A DNA stretch of 64,000 bases from Saccharibacillus sp. JS10. GTDB lineage: Bacteria; Bacillota; Bacilli; Paenibacillales; Paenibacillaceae. The translations under genes and the position numbers were made by a program. Below the pieces are notes generated by a model, which did not search any database, had not been told where the DNA came from, and saw only the letters and a program-made list of their open reading frames with translations. Below are positions 1 through 9,135 of the stretch, in pieces. The DNA lies in NCBI RefSeq assembly GCF_024436065.1, contig NZ_JANFNS010000002.1, positions 979,345 through 1,043,344 on the forward strand, written 5' to 3'. Each line of letters starts with the position of its first letter. Within the stretch, counting starts at the first letter, position 1.

Positions 1-1353
1 AGATTGCAGAACGTTTTCGGCAAACTTCGCGGAAAAGGTAAAATTTCCGAAGAAGACGTAACCGAAGCAATGCGCGAAGTGCGACTGGCGCTGCTGGAAG
101 CGGACGTCAACTTTAAAGTCGTGAAAGACTTTATTGGCAAGGTGAAAGAAAAAGCACTCGGCAAAGAAGTCACAGAGAGCTTTACACCGGGCATGGTCAT
201 TATCGATATTGTAAATAAAGAATTAACCGAGCTGATGGGCGGAACACAGTCCAAGCTCAATAAAAATAACCGACCGCCTACAGTTGTCATGATGGCAGGT
301 TTGCAAGGTGCCGGTAAGACAACAACAACCGGTAAGCTTGCGAAAATGCTTCAAAAACAAGGCAGTCGACCTTTGCTGATCGCTGGCGATATTTATCGCC
401 CTGCGGCAATCAAGCAGCTTCAAGTATTGGGCGAACAATTGAACGTTCCCGTGTTCTCGCTGGGAGATCAAGTCAGCCCGGTCGAGATTGCGCGTCAAGG
501 TCTGCAAGAAGCCAAAGATAAAGGTCATGACTATGTCATCATCGATACCGCGGGTCGCTTGCATATCGACGAACAATTGATGGACGAATTGAAACAAATT
601 CATACCGAGACGAAGCCTGACGAAGTCTTGCTCGTTGTCGATGCGATGACCGGTCAAGACGCGGTCAATGTCGCACAAAGCTTCAACGAACAGTTGTCGC
701 TAACCGGCGTCGTATTAACGAAGCTCGACGGCGATACTCGCGGCGGCGCGGCTTTGTCGGTCAAAGCCGTTACGGGTTGCCCGATCAAGTTTATCTCGCT
801 TGGCGAGAAACTCGATGCTTTGGAGCCTTTCCACCCGGAACGGATGGCATCGCGAATTCTCGGCATGGGCGATATGTTGTCGCTGATCGAGAAAGCTCAG
901 TCCGGAATCGATGAGAAAAAAGCGAAAGAAATGGAGCGCAAAATGCGTAACGCCGAATTCACATTCGACGATTTTCTGGAGCAGATGGAGCAGGTCAAGC
1001 AATTGGGGCCGCTCGATCAGATCATGGATATGATTCCCGGTATGAATAAGATGAAGCAAAAAAACGATATGAAAGTCGACGACAAACAAGTCGGCAGAAT
1101 CGAAGCGATTGTCCGCTCGATGACGAGCAAAGAAAAACAGTCGCCAGAGATTATCAACCACAGTCGGCGTAAGCGTATCGCAGCCGGCAGCGGAACATCG
1201 CTTGCGGAAGTCAATCGTCTGATCAAACAATTTGATGAGATGAAAAAGATGATGAAGCAGCTTTCGGGCATGATGGATCCGAAAGGCGGCAAAAACAAAG
1301 CGATGAAACAAATGCAAAAAATGAGCAAAGGCATGAGGTTCCCTTTCCGTTAA
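1..1353 (+). CDS. ffh: Signal recognition particle protein Ffh (5' end missing)
   Basis: Ffh is the GTPase of the signal recognition particle. It binds signal sequences of nascent membrane proteins and hands ribosomes to FtsY at the membrane. The frame is open from base 1, so the first few residues lie outside the window; the TTG at 4 is an internal Leu codon, not a start. Seen: N domain, then a P-loop (GLQGAGKTTTT, about residue 100 of the visible part), DTAGRLH, TKLDGD, and a Met-rich M domain with an SRP-RNA-binding stretch near its C-terminus. It leads the ffh-rpsP-khpA-rimM-trmD cluster, as in B. subtilis. Identification is very secure. Confidence 0.98.
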   Translation, partial: RLQNVFGKLRGKGKISEEDVTEAMREVRLALLEADVNFKVVKDFIGKVKEKALGKEVTESFTPGMVIIDIVNKELTELMGGTQSKLNKNNRPPTVVMMAGLQGAGKTTTTGKLAKMLQKQGSRPLLIAGDIYRPAAIKQLQVLGEQLNVPVFSLGDQVSPVEIARQGLQEAKDKGHDYVIIDTAGRLHIDEQLMDELKQIHTETKPDEVLLVVDAMTGQDAVNVAQSFNEQLSLTGVVLTKLDGDTRGGAALSVKAVTGCPIKFISLGEKLDALEPFHPERMASRILGMGDMLSLIEKAQSGIDEKKAKEMERKMRNAEFTFDDFLEQMEQVKQLGPLDQIMDMIPGMNKMKQKNDMKVDDKQVGRIEAIVRSMTSKEKQSPEIINHSRRKRIAAGSGTSLAEVNRLIKQFDEMKKMMKQLSGMMDPKGGKNKAMKQMQKMSKGMRFPFR

Positions 1354-1433
1354 ACGAAAAGGAGCTTTCCATATAGGCTATATAGCCGCCGCGGTTTTTC
1401 GAAGCCGTTTATTTCTTGAAGGAGGTGATTTTC

Positions 1434-1706
1434 GTGGCAACTCGTATTCGTCTGAAGCGCATGGGTGCGCATAAAGCGCCTTTCTATCGTATCGTGGTAT
1501 CGGACTCCCGTTCCCCGCGTGATGGACGTTTTATCGAAGAGATTGGTTACTACAACCCGGTCGCTGAACCGCAAGTAGTGAACATCAACGAAGAAAAAGC
1601 TTTGGCTTGGCTGCAAACTGGGGCGCAAGCGTCTGACACTGTTCGCAATCTGCTTAGCAAAGCCGGCATCATGAAGAAATTCCATGAAGCTAAACTTCAA
1701 AAATAA
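1434..1706 (+). CDS. rpsP: 30S ribosomal protein S16
   Basis: S16 is a small-subunit assembly protein. The product is 90 residues, the normal size, starting [21 protein letters not shown] chose GTG 1434 because a full Shine-Dalgarno (AAGGAGGTGA, 1419-1428) lies just upstream; the longer frame from 1416 would include that site in the coding region and add six residues not typical of S16. It lies 80 bases after ffh and 23 before khpA, in the usual Bacillota order. Confidence 0.98.
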   Translation: MATRIRLKRMGAHKAPFYRIVVSDSRSPRDGRFIEEIGYYNPVAEPQVVNINEEKALAWLQTGAQASDTVRNLLSKAGIMKKFHEAKLQK

Positions 1707-1729
1707 GACAATGACTCGGAGGGGTTGAC

Positions 1730-1960
1730 ATGGAACAGTTAGTAGCGGTTATCGCAAAAGCTCTGGTCGATCACCCGGAAGACGTTAAAGTCCGTACGGT
1801 AGAGAAAGAGTCTTTAGTGGTCTATGAGCTTTTTGTTCACCCTGATGATATAGGTAAGATCATTGGGAAGCAAGGGCGGATTGCCAAAGCACTCCGTACG
1901 GTCGTAACGTCGGCAGCAGTCAAGCTGGACAAGCGGGTAACCGTAGATATCCAGTCTTAA
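1730..1960 (+). CDS. khpA: KH-domain RNA-binding protein KhpA (YlqC)
   Basis: This 76-residue protein is a single KH domain. The GKQG loop (in IIGKQGRIAKAL, about residues 44-55) is the RNA-contacting GXXG motif. In other Bacillota KhpA works with KhpB/Jag in RNA binding linked to cell elongation; that role is from family knowledge. The start ATG has the Shine-Dalgarno GGAGGGG nearby. Its position between rpsP and rimM matches B. subtilis ylqC. A strong hairpin follows the gene. Confidence 0.95.
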   Translation: MEQLVAVIAKALVDHPEDVKVRTVEKESLVVYELFVHPDDIGKIIGKQGRIAKALRTVVTSAAVKLDKRVTVDIQS

Positions 1961-1994
1961 AAGGGAAAACGTAGTTTTCCGGTCTTAAAGATAT

Positions 1995-2036
1995 ACGAAA
2001 AGGGGTTAGGAGGTTATCTTCCTAGCCCCTTTTCGT
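1995..2036 (+). terminator. Long hairpin between khpA and rimM
   Basis: A 16-bp stem (1995-2010 with 2021-2036, one G-U pair) encloses a 10-base loop. The T-run lies inside the 3' arm rather than after it, so it is not a textbook terminator. It could be an attenuator or a processing/stability hairpin that sets rimM-trmD expression apart from rpsP. Confidence 0.5.
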
Positions 2037-2073
2037 ACGTAGTGAAGACTTTAATTGAAAGGAAGATAGATAG

Positions 2074-2610
2074 ATGACGAATTCCAATGCGGCATTAAAT
2101 TTTCTAAGTGTAGGTAAAATTGCGAATACCCACGGAGTACGCGGAGAATTGAAGATTTTCCCTTTTACCGATTTTCCGGAAGTGCGCTTTGCTAAAGGAA
2201 AAGAACTGATCTTGACTTCGCCAGAAGAAGGTACGCAGTTGAAAGTGAAAATCGTATCGGCACGCGAACAAAAAACAGTCTATATTGTAAAGCTTGAAGG
2301 GTACGACAATATCAATCAAGTTGAAAAGTATAAAGGTTGGGAAGTTAAAGTTCCGAAAGAAGAAGCAGTCGAAGCTGAAGACAATGCGTATTATTTCCAC
2401 GAAATTATTGGCTGCACGGTATGGACGGAGCAAGGCGAAGAACTGGGAAGTATCACCGATATTTTAACTCCGGGTGCAAACGATGTATGGGTTGTCAAAC
2501 GTAAAGGCGGCAAAGAACTGTTGATTCCGTTTATCGAAAGCGTCGTTAAAGAGGTCAATATTGCCGAGAAAAAAGTACGGATCGAACTGATGGAAGGGCT
2601 GCTGGATTAA
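2074..2610 (+). CDS. rimM: Ribosome maturation factor RimM
   Basis: RimM helps mature the 16S rRNA 3' domain and binds S19. The product is 178 residues, with an N-terminal beta-barrel beginning at [16 protein letters not shown] (about residues 13-28) and a C-terminal PRC-barrel containing [21 protein letters not shown]. The Shine-Dalgarno AAAGGAAG precedes the ATG. Its stop codon shares a base with the next ATG (TAATG), so translation is probably coupled to trmD. Confidence 0.97.
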   Translation: MTNSNAALNFLSVGKIANTHGVRGELKIFPFTDFPEVRFAKGKELILTSPEEGTQLKVKIVSAREQKTVYIVKLEGYDNINQVEKYKGWEVKVPKEEAVEAEDNAYYFHEIIGCTVWTEQGEELGSITDILTPGANDVWVVKRKGGKELLIPFIESVVKEVNIAEKKVRIELMEGLLD

Positions 2611-3425
2611 TGAGCGCTCTGATGCGGATCGATGTGCTTACGTTGTTCCCGGAAATGTTCGACGGCGTTTTCAATGCAAGTATTTTAGGCAAAGCGAGAG
2701 ACAAAGGGATCGTTGAACTTTCGGCTGTGAATTTCCGCAATTATTCGACCAGTAAGCATGGGCAAGTCGATGATATGCCTTATGGCGGCGGCGGGGGAAT
2801 GGTGTTGAAGCCCGAACCTATTTTTGCGGCGGTCGAAGATCTGCTCCGTATTCGGGAAGAAGAAGCAGGAGCGGAATCCGAGGCTGCTCAAGTTAACGAA
2901 AAACCATCGGATTCTTCTCGTCCTCGTATTGTGCTACTTTGTCCGCAAGGTCAGACTTTTACCCAACAAAAAGCCGAAGAATTCGCCAAAGAAGATCATT
3001 TGATTTTTATTTGTGGGCATTACGAAGGGTATGACGAACGGATTCGCGATGGTCTGGTTACCGATGAAATTTCGATAGGCGACTATGTGCTGACCGGCGG
3101 CGAACTTCCTGCAATGGTGATGATCGATAGCACGGTGCGGCTTCTTCCCGGCGTATTGGGGAATGCGAATAGCGCGGTAAGCGATTCGTTCAGTACCGGG
3201 CTGCTCGAATACCCGCATTATACGCGTCCTACTGAATTTAGAGGAATGAAAGTACCGGATATTTTGTTGTCGGGTCATCATGCGAATATCGAAGCGTGGC
3301 GTCGCCGAGAATCACTGCGTCGCACGCTTGAGCGCAGACCGGATTTATTGCAGAAACTTGAATTGACGGCGCAAGAACAAAAGTGGGTCGAAGAGTTAAA
3401 GAAAGAATTAGATTCGACGTCTTGA
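2610..3425 (+). CDS. trmD: tRNA (guanine-37-N1)-methyltransferase TrmD
   Basis: TrmD methylates G37 of tRNAs from S-adenosylmethionine and prevents +1 frameshifting. It is a SPOUT-fold enzyme. Seen: [12 protein letters not shown] near the N-terminus, the GGGGGMV loop, [13 protein letters not shown] and [15 protein letters not shown], the trefoil-knot cofactor site. The start could be ATG 2610, overlapping the rimM stop, or ATG 2622, which gives the common MRIDVL N-terminus. An acidic, Ala/Glu/Ser-rich segment at about residues 87-110 makes the protein longer than typical TrmD (roughly 245 residues). A rho-independent terminator follows. Confidence 0.97.
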   Translation: MSALMRIDVLTLFPEMFDGVFNASILGKARDKGIVELSAVNFRNYSTSKHGQVDDMPYGGGGGMVLKPEPIFAAVEDLLRIREEEAGAESEAAQVNEKPSDSSRPRIVLLCPQGQTFTQQKAEEFAKEDHLIFICGHYEGYDERIRDGLVTDEISIGDYVLTGGELPAMVMIDSTVRLLPGVLGNANSAVSDSFSTGLLEYPHYTRPTEFRGMKVPDILLSGHHANIEAWRRRESLRRTLERRPDLLQKLELTAQEQKWVEELKKELDSTS

Positions 3426-3441
3426 TGCCAAAAGTTAATGG

Positions 3442-3484
3442 CCTGTGGGCTTCGCTATAAAAAGCGGAGTTCACAGGTTTTTTT
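3442..3484 (+). terminator. Rho-independent terminator after trmD
   Basis: An imperfect stem (CCTGTGGGCTTCGCT paired with AAGCGGAGTTCACAGG) is followed by a run of seven T. It closes the ffh-trmD cluster and separates it from the TPM-domain gene. Confidence 0.85.
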
Positions 3485-3602
3485 CATATTCAGGGAATTT
3501 TTTATCGTTTTACTGCTGAAGATGGTAAACTGGAAATTAGCGTAGAGGTTGAGTAGAACGTCTAAGAGTTTGAGAAGGCATGAAGAAAAGGGGGATGAAG
3601 TT

Positions 3603-6011
3603 TTGCGAATATCGATTTGGAAAAAAACGATTCCGCTACTTGTTGTGGTATTGCTGATGTTGACGCCTGTATGGTCTGCGTCCGCTGCAAGCCCGCAAAG
3701 AAGCGGGATCGTTACAGACGAAGCCGGTATATTTACATCTAATCAAATTCAAGAGTTAGAACAAAAGTTATCTCAAGGTACATACAAAGTCTATGTGTTA
3801 ACGGAAAGTGGATTAAGTGAAAATCAAGCGGAAATTTTGGCTTCGCAGACGTACGATCGATGGGGGCTTAACGGAAATGAGCTGCTGCTATTGATTGTAA
3901 CCGATCCGAATTTTGTCGTATTGGAGCTGGAGAATTCGTCGCTCGGCAACGCGCAGCGAATCATCGAGAGAGCTTTTGTGCCGGCGGCTCAAAATGGCGA
4001 TCCTGCTGACGGAGCGCTTGCAGTCGGAGAATACGTCAATAACTCGAATAGTGCTTCAAGCAATAACTCTTTTGGAGGGTTCGGCGGAAGCTGGCTGTAT
4101 ATCGTTTTGGCACTTGGCGTATTGGGAATCGTCCTTTATGTCGTGTGGAGCATGTTCAAGTCGGGTTCCAGAGTCAAGCAACGTGCCAATCAGCTTCGAA
4201 AACAGCAGCAAGACGCTGCGGCATTGATTGATCGGATTATGGTCTCGGAACTTTTTAGAGAAGTAGAAATGGGATTTGTCCAAGGACAAACGCTGCAAGA
4301 AGCCGAAAGCATAAGCCGCGAAGCCGTATCTTTGCATCAAAGTTCCGGTCAGTTAGCACAGCAGCTTGAAGCTTTCCGTCCCGGCAGTTTTGCCAGCCGT
4401 ACGCAGCGCAAAGAACTAGATCGTTATACGGCTGAAGTTCAAGCATGGGAAGAGCAAGTCACAGCGTTGAACGAACGTTTTGAAAAGGTCTCGGAGAGCT
4501 TTGCCGAAGTTCGCCGTCAAGTAAAAGAAGGCAAAGCATTAGAGGAACAAACGCGTCAAGCTTTCAATCAATTGAAAAACGACACGGGATATCCGCTTTC
4601 TACGATGGAAAAAAGCTTGAATGATGCTGCAACGTTGCTGGAAAAAGCAGATGGTCTCGATGAATTCGATGTGATGCAAGCTGCCGCTCCGGCGCAGCAA
4701 TCGTTAGAACAATTACATGAAATTTTGGGACATGTTCAGTCGTTAAGCGGCTTAGCCGAACAAAGTGGCCAATTCCCTAGCCAGATCGTAGAAACCGAAC
4801 GTCAGTTACGTCCGGTAGTCGAGCGAGAAAGATTGTTGTTAACCGAAGAAGATCCGTTTCGCGTGTTGAGCAACGCAGGAGGCGAAACGCAAAATTTGAA
4901 TCTGTTGATTCAAGCAGGTGATGTTCCGGCGGGCAAGAAATCTGCGGCGAAAATTGTAGATTTGATTCAAGAAGCCAAAAACATCGTCACCCGGCGAATC
5001 GAAAGTCGAAGTTCATCGGCTGAATCGCTTCAAGCCGCGCAAAGTCTTTTGAATGAAATTGAACAGTTCGCACCGAAATATGATCGGGAATTGGAACTGT
5101 TACGCGGACGTTATGCAGAGTCGCATTTGAGCGAGCAACATCATCGCCGCGAAGAAATTGCTCAAGCTGAGCAAGAAATCCGCCGGTTATTGCCCGAGAT
5201 TCGTTCGGCGCTGAATCCGCAAGTTCAATATTATAAAGCGGCACGGGAAAAAAGTGATCGCGTCGATGAACTTGTAACGCGTTCGCGCGAGTTGATGCAG
5301 CAGTCGCTACAATATGCGCAAGAGCTGGATACTCAGCGGAGAGCAGCAGCGCAACGATTCGAAGGAGCGCGCAGCGTTTTTCGCCAAGCTGGAGCGACCT
5401 ATCGCGGAATGAATGTTCAGATGGCTGAATACGATCGTGCGCTCAGTAGCGCGGAGCAAGAAGGAGAAGCGATTTCGAGTCTTTTGCAAAGTGAAATCGT
5501 CGATCTGCTTCGCGCAGAACCGCTATTAGCCGCTTATGAACGCAACGCTGCTGATTTTGCCGGACACATCCGTGATTTGCAGCAACGCCGCGAGCAAGCG
5601 ATCCAACAGCTGGAGCAGTTAAGCGGAGATTTCCGAAGCCGGGAACAAACGTATCGACGTTATGTGCGCACGTCTACGTATAGCGGACGTTATAACGGTT
5701 TTGAATCGGAAGCGCGTCGTTTGATTGCGGCAGGTCGCTTTGAAGATTCGATGGCTCAAGCAGCATTGGCGCGGCAACTGTTAGACGAGATGGAACGGGA
5801 TTATCGTAGAGCGGTGCAGCGCTCGAATAACAATCATCGCGGCGGGGGAGGCGGTTTCGGCGGTGGATTTGGCGGCCCTAGGATCGGTGGCGGTTCAAGC
5901 GGAAGATCGTCCGGCGGATCAAGCTGGGGCGGCGGTGGAAGATCAAGCGGTTCGTCTTCTTGGGGCAATAAAGGAGGCGGCGGACGTTCGAGCGGTTCTT
6001 CAAAATGGTAA
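3603..6011 (+). CDS. Large TPM-domain membrane protein with coiled-coil body and Gly/Ser tail
   Basis: The function is unknown. I chose TTG 3603 because AAGGGGG (3588-3594) lies 8 bases upstream and it gives a clean signal peptide (hydrophobic run about residues 9-22, then a SASAAS-like cleavage region). The protein is about 802 residues. Order: signal peptide; TPM (YgcG-type) domain beginning SGIVTDEAGIF; a membrane segment near residues 160-183 (SWLYIVLALGVLGIVLYVVW); a roughly 550-residue helical part rich in Gln/Glu/Arg/Ala that looks like coiled coil; then a Gly/Ser/Trp tail of GGGFGG and SSGGSSWGGGG type repeats. TPM proteins are often linked to membrane-protein quality control or photosystem repair, but that does not assign this one. 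B. subtilis has no such gene between trmD and rplS. Confidence 0.85.
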   Translation: MRISIWKKTIPLLVVVLLMLTPVWSASAASPQRSGIVTDEAGIFTSNQIQELEQKLSQGTYKVYVLTESGLSENQAEILASQTYDRWGLNGNELLLLIVTDPNFVVLELENSSLGNAQRIIERAFVPAAQNGDPADGALAVGEYVNNSNSASSNNSFGGFGGSWLYIVLALGVLGIVLYVVWSMFKSGSRVKQRANQLRKQQQDAAALIDRIMVSELFREVEMGFVQGQTLQEAESISREAVSLHQSSGQLAQQLEAFRPGSFASRTQRKELDRYTAEVQAWEEQVTALNERFEKVSESFAEVRRQVKEGKALEEQTRQAFNQLKNDTGYPLSTMEKSLNDAATLLEKADGLDEFDVMQAAAPAQQSLEQLHEILGHVQSLSGLAEQSGQFPSQIVETERQLRPVVERERLLLTEEDPFRVLSNAGGETQNLNLLIQAGDVPAGKKSAAKIVDLIQEAKNIVTRRIESRSSSAESLQAAQSLLNEIEQFAPKYDRELELLRGRYAESHLSEQHHRREEIAQAEQEIRRLLPEIRSALNPQVQYYKAAREKSDRVDELVTRSRELMQQSLQYAQELDTQRRAAAQRFEGARSVFRQAGATYRGMNVQMAEYDRALSSAEQEGEAISSLLQSEIVDLLRAEPLLAAYERNAADFAGHIRDLQQRREQAIQQLEQLSGDFRSREQTYRRYVRTSTYSGRYNGFESEARRLIAAGRFEDSMAQAALARQLLDEMERDYRRAVQRSNNNHRGGGGGFGGGFGGPRIGGGSSGRSSGGSSWGGGGRSSGSSSWGNKGGGGRSSGSSKW

Positions 6012-6045
6012 GTTGATTTTCACTTCATTATTTTTATAAAATCTG

Positions 6046-6075
6046 TTGCCTTTTTGCTAGTCTATATGTTAAAAT
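6046..6075 (+). promoter_or_regulatory. Candidate sigma-A promoter for rplS
   Basis: TTGCCT (6046-6051) and TAAAAT (6070-6075) are 18 bases apart, a fair match to TTGACA/TATAAT. It would give rplS its own transcript, which fits its separation from trmD by the TPM gene. Confidence 0.5.
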
Positions 6076-6081
6076 CAATCT

Positions 6082-6170
6082 GTTGTGTAATCTTGCGGTC
6101 CTCTGCGAATGATGAGGCGGAACACCGTTCCGAAGAAAACGTATGAACGCATGAGTGGAAGGAGGAAACA
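6082..6170 (+). ncRNA. Probable L19 (rplS) mRNA leader
   Basis: About 90 bases between the promoter and the rplS Shine-Dalgarno are not convincingly coding. Bacillota commonly carry an autoregulatory L19 leader at this spot. The segment has short complementary pieces such as GGCGGAAC and GTTCCG around 6116-6133. The assignment rests mainly on position; I have not aligned it to the family model. Confidence 0.45.
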
Positions 6171-6174
6171 AATT

Positions 6175-6519
6175 ATGAATTTACTTCAAGTTTTGACTCA
6201 AGAACAACTTCGCACTGATATCCCTAGCTTCCGTCCTGGCGATACTTTGAAAGTACACGTTAAGGTTATCGAGGGAACTCGCGAGCGTATCCAGTTGTTC
6301 GAAGGCGTAGTCATCAAACGTAAAGGCGGCGGTATCGCCGAAACTTTCACCGTTCGTAAGATCTCTTACGGCGTAGGCGTTGAAAGAACGTTCCCGATCA
6401 ACTCGCCAAAAATCGACAAAATCGAAGTCGTACGTCACGGTAAAGTCCGTCGTGCGAAACTCTACTACTTGCGTGAACTGCGCGGTAAAGCTGCAAGAAT
6501 TAAAGAAGTTCGTCGTTAA
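6175..6519 (+). CDS. rplS: 50S ribosomal protein L19
   Basis: L19 sits at the 30S-50S interface. The product is 114 residues, the normal length, starting [20 protein letters not shown] chose ATG 6175 because GGAAGGAGG (6158-6166) is just upstream; the longer frame from 6109 would run through the leader and Shine-Dalgarno. The conserved core [13 protein letters not shown] is present. A terminator follows, so it is probably monocistronic. Confidence 0.98.
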   Translation: MNLLQVLTQEQLRTDIPSFRPGDTLKVHVKVIEGTRERIQLFEGVVIKRKGGGIAETFTVRKISYGVGVERTFPINSPKIDKIEVVRHGKVRRAKLYYLRELRGKAARIKEVRR

Positions 6520-6554
6520 TCTTCCCTTGCGGAAGCTTAAACAGGCGAAAATGG

Positions 6555-6584
6555 GGAGCTTGGAAACAAGCTCCTTTCGTTTTA
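6555..6584 (+). terminator. Terminator after rplS
   Basis: A perfect 8-bp stem GGAGCTTG/CAAGCTCC with a GAAA tetraloop is followed by a T-rich stretch. Confidence 0.8.
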
Positions 6585-6752
6585 TTCTCATAAGCTTATT
6601 CGCAGTGAAAAAGTAAGTTTGAGGCTTGTTTTATTTTAGAAATTCCGGTTGATTTCCGTAAAAATATGAGCATTTCTCAAAACCGGACGATACACGGACG
6701 GTTTTGCAAAATGCTGATGTTGAGTAGATCAAGCGTAAGGAGAGAGCAAGCT

Positions 6753-7373
6753 ATGGAAGAGAATTCAAACCGCCCTATAGCGGAAGAAACACCTAACAAT
6801 CCGAAAAACAAAGTCAAAAGTGAAACGCTGGAATGGGTAAAAGCGATTGCGATTGCTTTGGTGTTGGTATTTGTGATCCGCTGGTTGCTTTTCGCGCCGT
6901 ACATGGTCGATGGCTCCTCGATGGAACCGAATTTCCACAATGAAGAGCGGGTAATCGTCAACAAAATTTTATACGATATTCGAACTCCGAAAAAAGACGA
7001 AGTGATTGTGTTTAAAGTGCCTTCCGAGGATAACAGAGAGTTCATCAAACGGGTTATCGCTTTGCCGGGAGATACGGTTAAAGTAGAAGGCGACGAAGTA
7101 ACCGTGAATGGTAAAGTGATCGAGGAGCCTTATATTCAAGGTGTACTTGATGCGGCACATGCTAATGGCGAAACGTACAATAATAATGTAAACTTCCCAA
7201 ATTCGTTGTTCCCGGATGGCACAGTGCCAGCAGGGCATGTATTCGTAATGGGCGATAATCGTCCAAACAGTAAAGATAGCCGATCGATCGGATATGTCCC
7301 TTTTAGTGATATTACAGGTCGTGCTGATCTTGTGTTCTGGCCATTTAACGAATTCCATATTGTAAATCATTAA
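6753..7373 (+). CDS. lepB: Type I signal peptidase
   Basis: This enzyme cleaves signal peptides of secreted proteins at the outer face of the membrane. The product is 206 residues. Seen: a charged cytoplasmic N-terminus, one membrane anchor (about residues 28-48), catalytic Ser56 in GSSMEP, catalytic Lys99 in KRVIALPGD, and the GDNRPNSKDSR box. I chose ATG 6753 because AAGGAGAG lies upstream; the longer frame from 6666 adds 29 residues with no family support. B. subtilis has an equivalent SPase between rplS and ylqF in some relatives. The symbol lepB (sip in Bacillus) is generic. Confidence 0.96.
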   Translation: MEENSNRPIAEETPNNPKNKVKSETLEWVKAIAIALVLVFVIRWLLFAPYMVDGSSMEPNFHNEERVIVNKILYDIRTPKKDEVIVFKVPSEDNREFIKRVIALPGDTVKVEGDEVTVNGKVIEEPYIQGVLDAAHANGETYNNNVNFPNSLFPDGTVPAGHVFVMGDNRPNSKDSRSIGYVPFSDITGRADLVFWPFNEFHIVNH

Positions 7374-7416
7374 TTTATTATTCCTGCTCCGCTATTAAGA
7401 GAGGTGAAACACCGCA

Positions 7417-8280
7417 ATGACAATTCAATGGTTCCCCGGTCATATGACGCGTGCTCGTAGACAGATCGAAGCAAAATTAGGTCTCATCGATTTGGCAATC
7501 GAACTGCTGGATGCTCGTTTGCCGTTATCGAGTCGCAATCCGATGATCGGAGACATTCTCAAAGATAAACCTAGATTGATTCTGCTGAACAAGTCGGACT
7601 TGGCAGATCCTGAAGTAACAAAGCGCTGGATCGAATATTTCCGCGAAGAAGGACATCTGGCGATCGAGACCGATACGCCTGGTGGTCGCGGAGTGAAAGA
7701 TATTTCGGTCTATGCCAAAGAACTGCTTAAAGAAAAGATCGAACGTCAGATTTCCAAAGGTATGAATCCGCGTGCGATTCGAGCACTGATTGTGGGTATT
7801 CCAAACGTGGGTAAATCGACTTTGATTAACAAGCTTGCTGGCAAAAGTATCGCGGAAACTGGGGATCGTCCAGGCGTAACGAAAGGCCAGCAGTGGATCA
7901 AGATCGGCAAAGAAATGGAACTTCTGGATACGCCGGGTATTCTGTGGCCGAAGTTTGAAGATCAGAATGTCGGTATGAAACTTGCCGTAACCGGAGCGAT
8001 CAAAGAAGACGTATTGAACGTCGAAGACGTAACTTTTTTTGCAATTAAATATTGCGCCGAGCATTATTGGCAGACTCTATCCGACCGTTATGAACTGGGC
8101 GAACGCCCAACGGTGTTCGATGATGCTGACGAAATCGTAAAGATCATGGAACAAATCGGTCGCAAACGTGGATGTTTGATGAGCGGAGGTCGCGTCGATC
8201 TCACGAAAGCTTCGATTTTGTTTTTACGAGATTTGCGTGCCGGGAAAATGGGACGTTTTTCGCTCGAAGAACCTTTTTAA
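7417..8280 (+). CDS. rbgA: Ribosome biogenesis GTPase RbgA (YlqF)
   Basis: RbgA is a late 50S assembly factor that allows L16 and neighbours to be incorporated. It is a circularly permuted GTPase: the G4 motif NKSDLAD (about residue 59) comes before the P-loop GIPNVGKS (about residue 128) and DTPG (about residue 171). The product is 287 residues, close to B. subtilis RbgA. It starts MTIQWFPGHM, the typical N-terminus, behind AGAGAGGTG. It lies between lepB and rnhB, as in B. subtilis. Confidence 0.98.
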   Translation: MTIQWFPGHMTRARRQIEAKLGLIDLAIELLDARLPLSSRNPMIGDILKDKPRLILLNKSDLADPEVTKRWIEYFREEGHLAIETDTPGGRGVKDISVYAKELLKEKIERQISKGMNPRAIRALIVGIPNVGKSTLINKLAGKSIAETGDRPGVTKGQQWIKIGKEMELLDTPGILWPKFEDQNVGMKLAVTGAIKEDVLNVEDVTFFAIKYCAEHYWQTLSDRYELGERPTVFDDADEIVKIMEQIGRKRGCLMSGGRVDLTKASILFLRDLRAGKMGRFSLEEPF

Positions 8281-8327
8281 TCTTTTTTATAAGAGTAAGC
8301 AAAAATGCCGCGCAAGCAGTGTGGCAA

Positions 8328-8358
8328 AAGATCGCCGAGCTTTTCGGCGATCTTTTTT
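8328..8358 (+). terminator. Terminator between rbgA and rnhB
   Basis: An 11-bp perfect stem (AAGATCGCCGA/TCGGCGATCTT) with a 5-base loop is followed by T residues. It ends the lepB-rbgA transcript; some read-through into rnhB is possible. Confidence 0.85.
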
Positions 8359-8391
8359 GTATCAGGATATGATCAATTAAAGGAGAACGTT

Positions 8392-9096
8392 ATGCCAAAA
8401 GCGAAAAAAAATGAAGATCAGACTACGACACCCAAGCCGAAAAAAGTGAAAGTGGAGATAGATCGTCTACTTTTAGAAAAAGAAATGTGGGCAGAAGGGT
8501 ACCAAAAAATCGCAGGCGTCGATGAAGTGGGTCGAGGTTGTATGTTCGGCGATGTGGTTGCTGCCGCTGTCATTTTACCTGTAGGGCTCAAAATTGAAGG
8601 TATTGACGATTCGAAAAAGATTTCGGAGAAAAAACGCGATCAGCTTTACGATATCATCATGAACGAAGCGATTGCAGTCGGGGTAGGTCGTGTCACTCCG
8701 CAGATGATCGACCAAATCAATATTAAACAAGCTTCTCGTTTGGCGATGAAAATGGCGGTAGAAGCGTTAACGGAGCAACCGGATAGTCTGCTGGTTGATG
8801 CCGAGAAGATTGAAGTAGATTTACCGCAACAAGCGATTATTAAAGGGGACTCGCTCAGTCAAAGTATCGGAGCGGCTTCGATTATCGCCAAAGTGACACG
8901 CGACCGACTGTGCACAGGGGAATGGGAGGAAGCTTATCCCGGATACGGAATCGCGATCCATAAAGGATACGGTACAGCTCTGCATCGCGAAAAGATTTTG
9001 GAGCTTGGAATCAGCGATCTGCATCGTCATAGTTTTTTAGTCAAAATGAAAGCTCAATATGAACAATTGCGTGAATCCGATCATTCAGATTCATAA
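8392..9096 (+). CDS. rnhB: Ribonuclease HII
   Basis: RNase HII removes RNA from RNA-DNA hybrids, including single misinserted ribonucleotides. The product is 234 residues. Seen: the catalytic DEVGRG motif (about residues 44-49, with D and E as metal ligands), DDSKKIS, and AASIIAKVTRDR. There is a Lys-rich N-terminal extension of about 35 residues before the catalytic domain. I chose ATG 8392 because AAAGGAGAAC is immediately upstream; the longer frame from 8305 would start inside the preceding terminator. Confidence 0.97.
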   Translation: MPKAKKNEDQTTTPKPKKVKVEIDRLLLEKEMWAEGYQKIAGVDEVGRGCMFGDVVAAAVILPVGLKIEGIDDSKKISEKKRDQLYDIIMNEAIAVGVGRVTPQMIDQINIKQASRLAMKMAVEALTEQPDSLLVDAEKIEVDLPQQAIIKGDSLSQSIGAASIIAKVTRDRLCTGEWEEAYPGYGIAIHKGYGTALHREKILELGISDLHRHSFLVKMKAQYEQLRESDHSDS

Positions 9097-9135
9097 ACGT
9101 TTTGTATGACTTTCTTATTATCGTTGCTCTATTTT

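Noticed and set aside
715-1317. 200-codon minus-strand frame inside ffh
   Set aside because: Opposite the Ffh G and M domains, Phe/His/Leu-rich shadow composition.
1376-1387. Perfect 12-base palindrome GGCTATATAGCC between ffh and rpsP
   Set aside because: Short and isolated, with no matching second copy nearby; likely chance.
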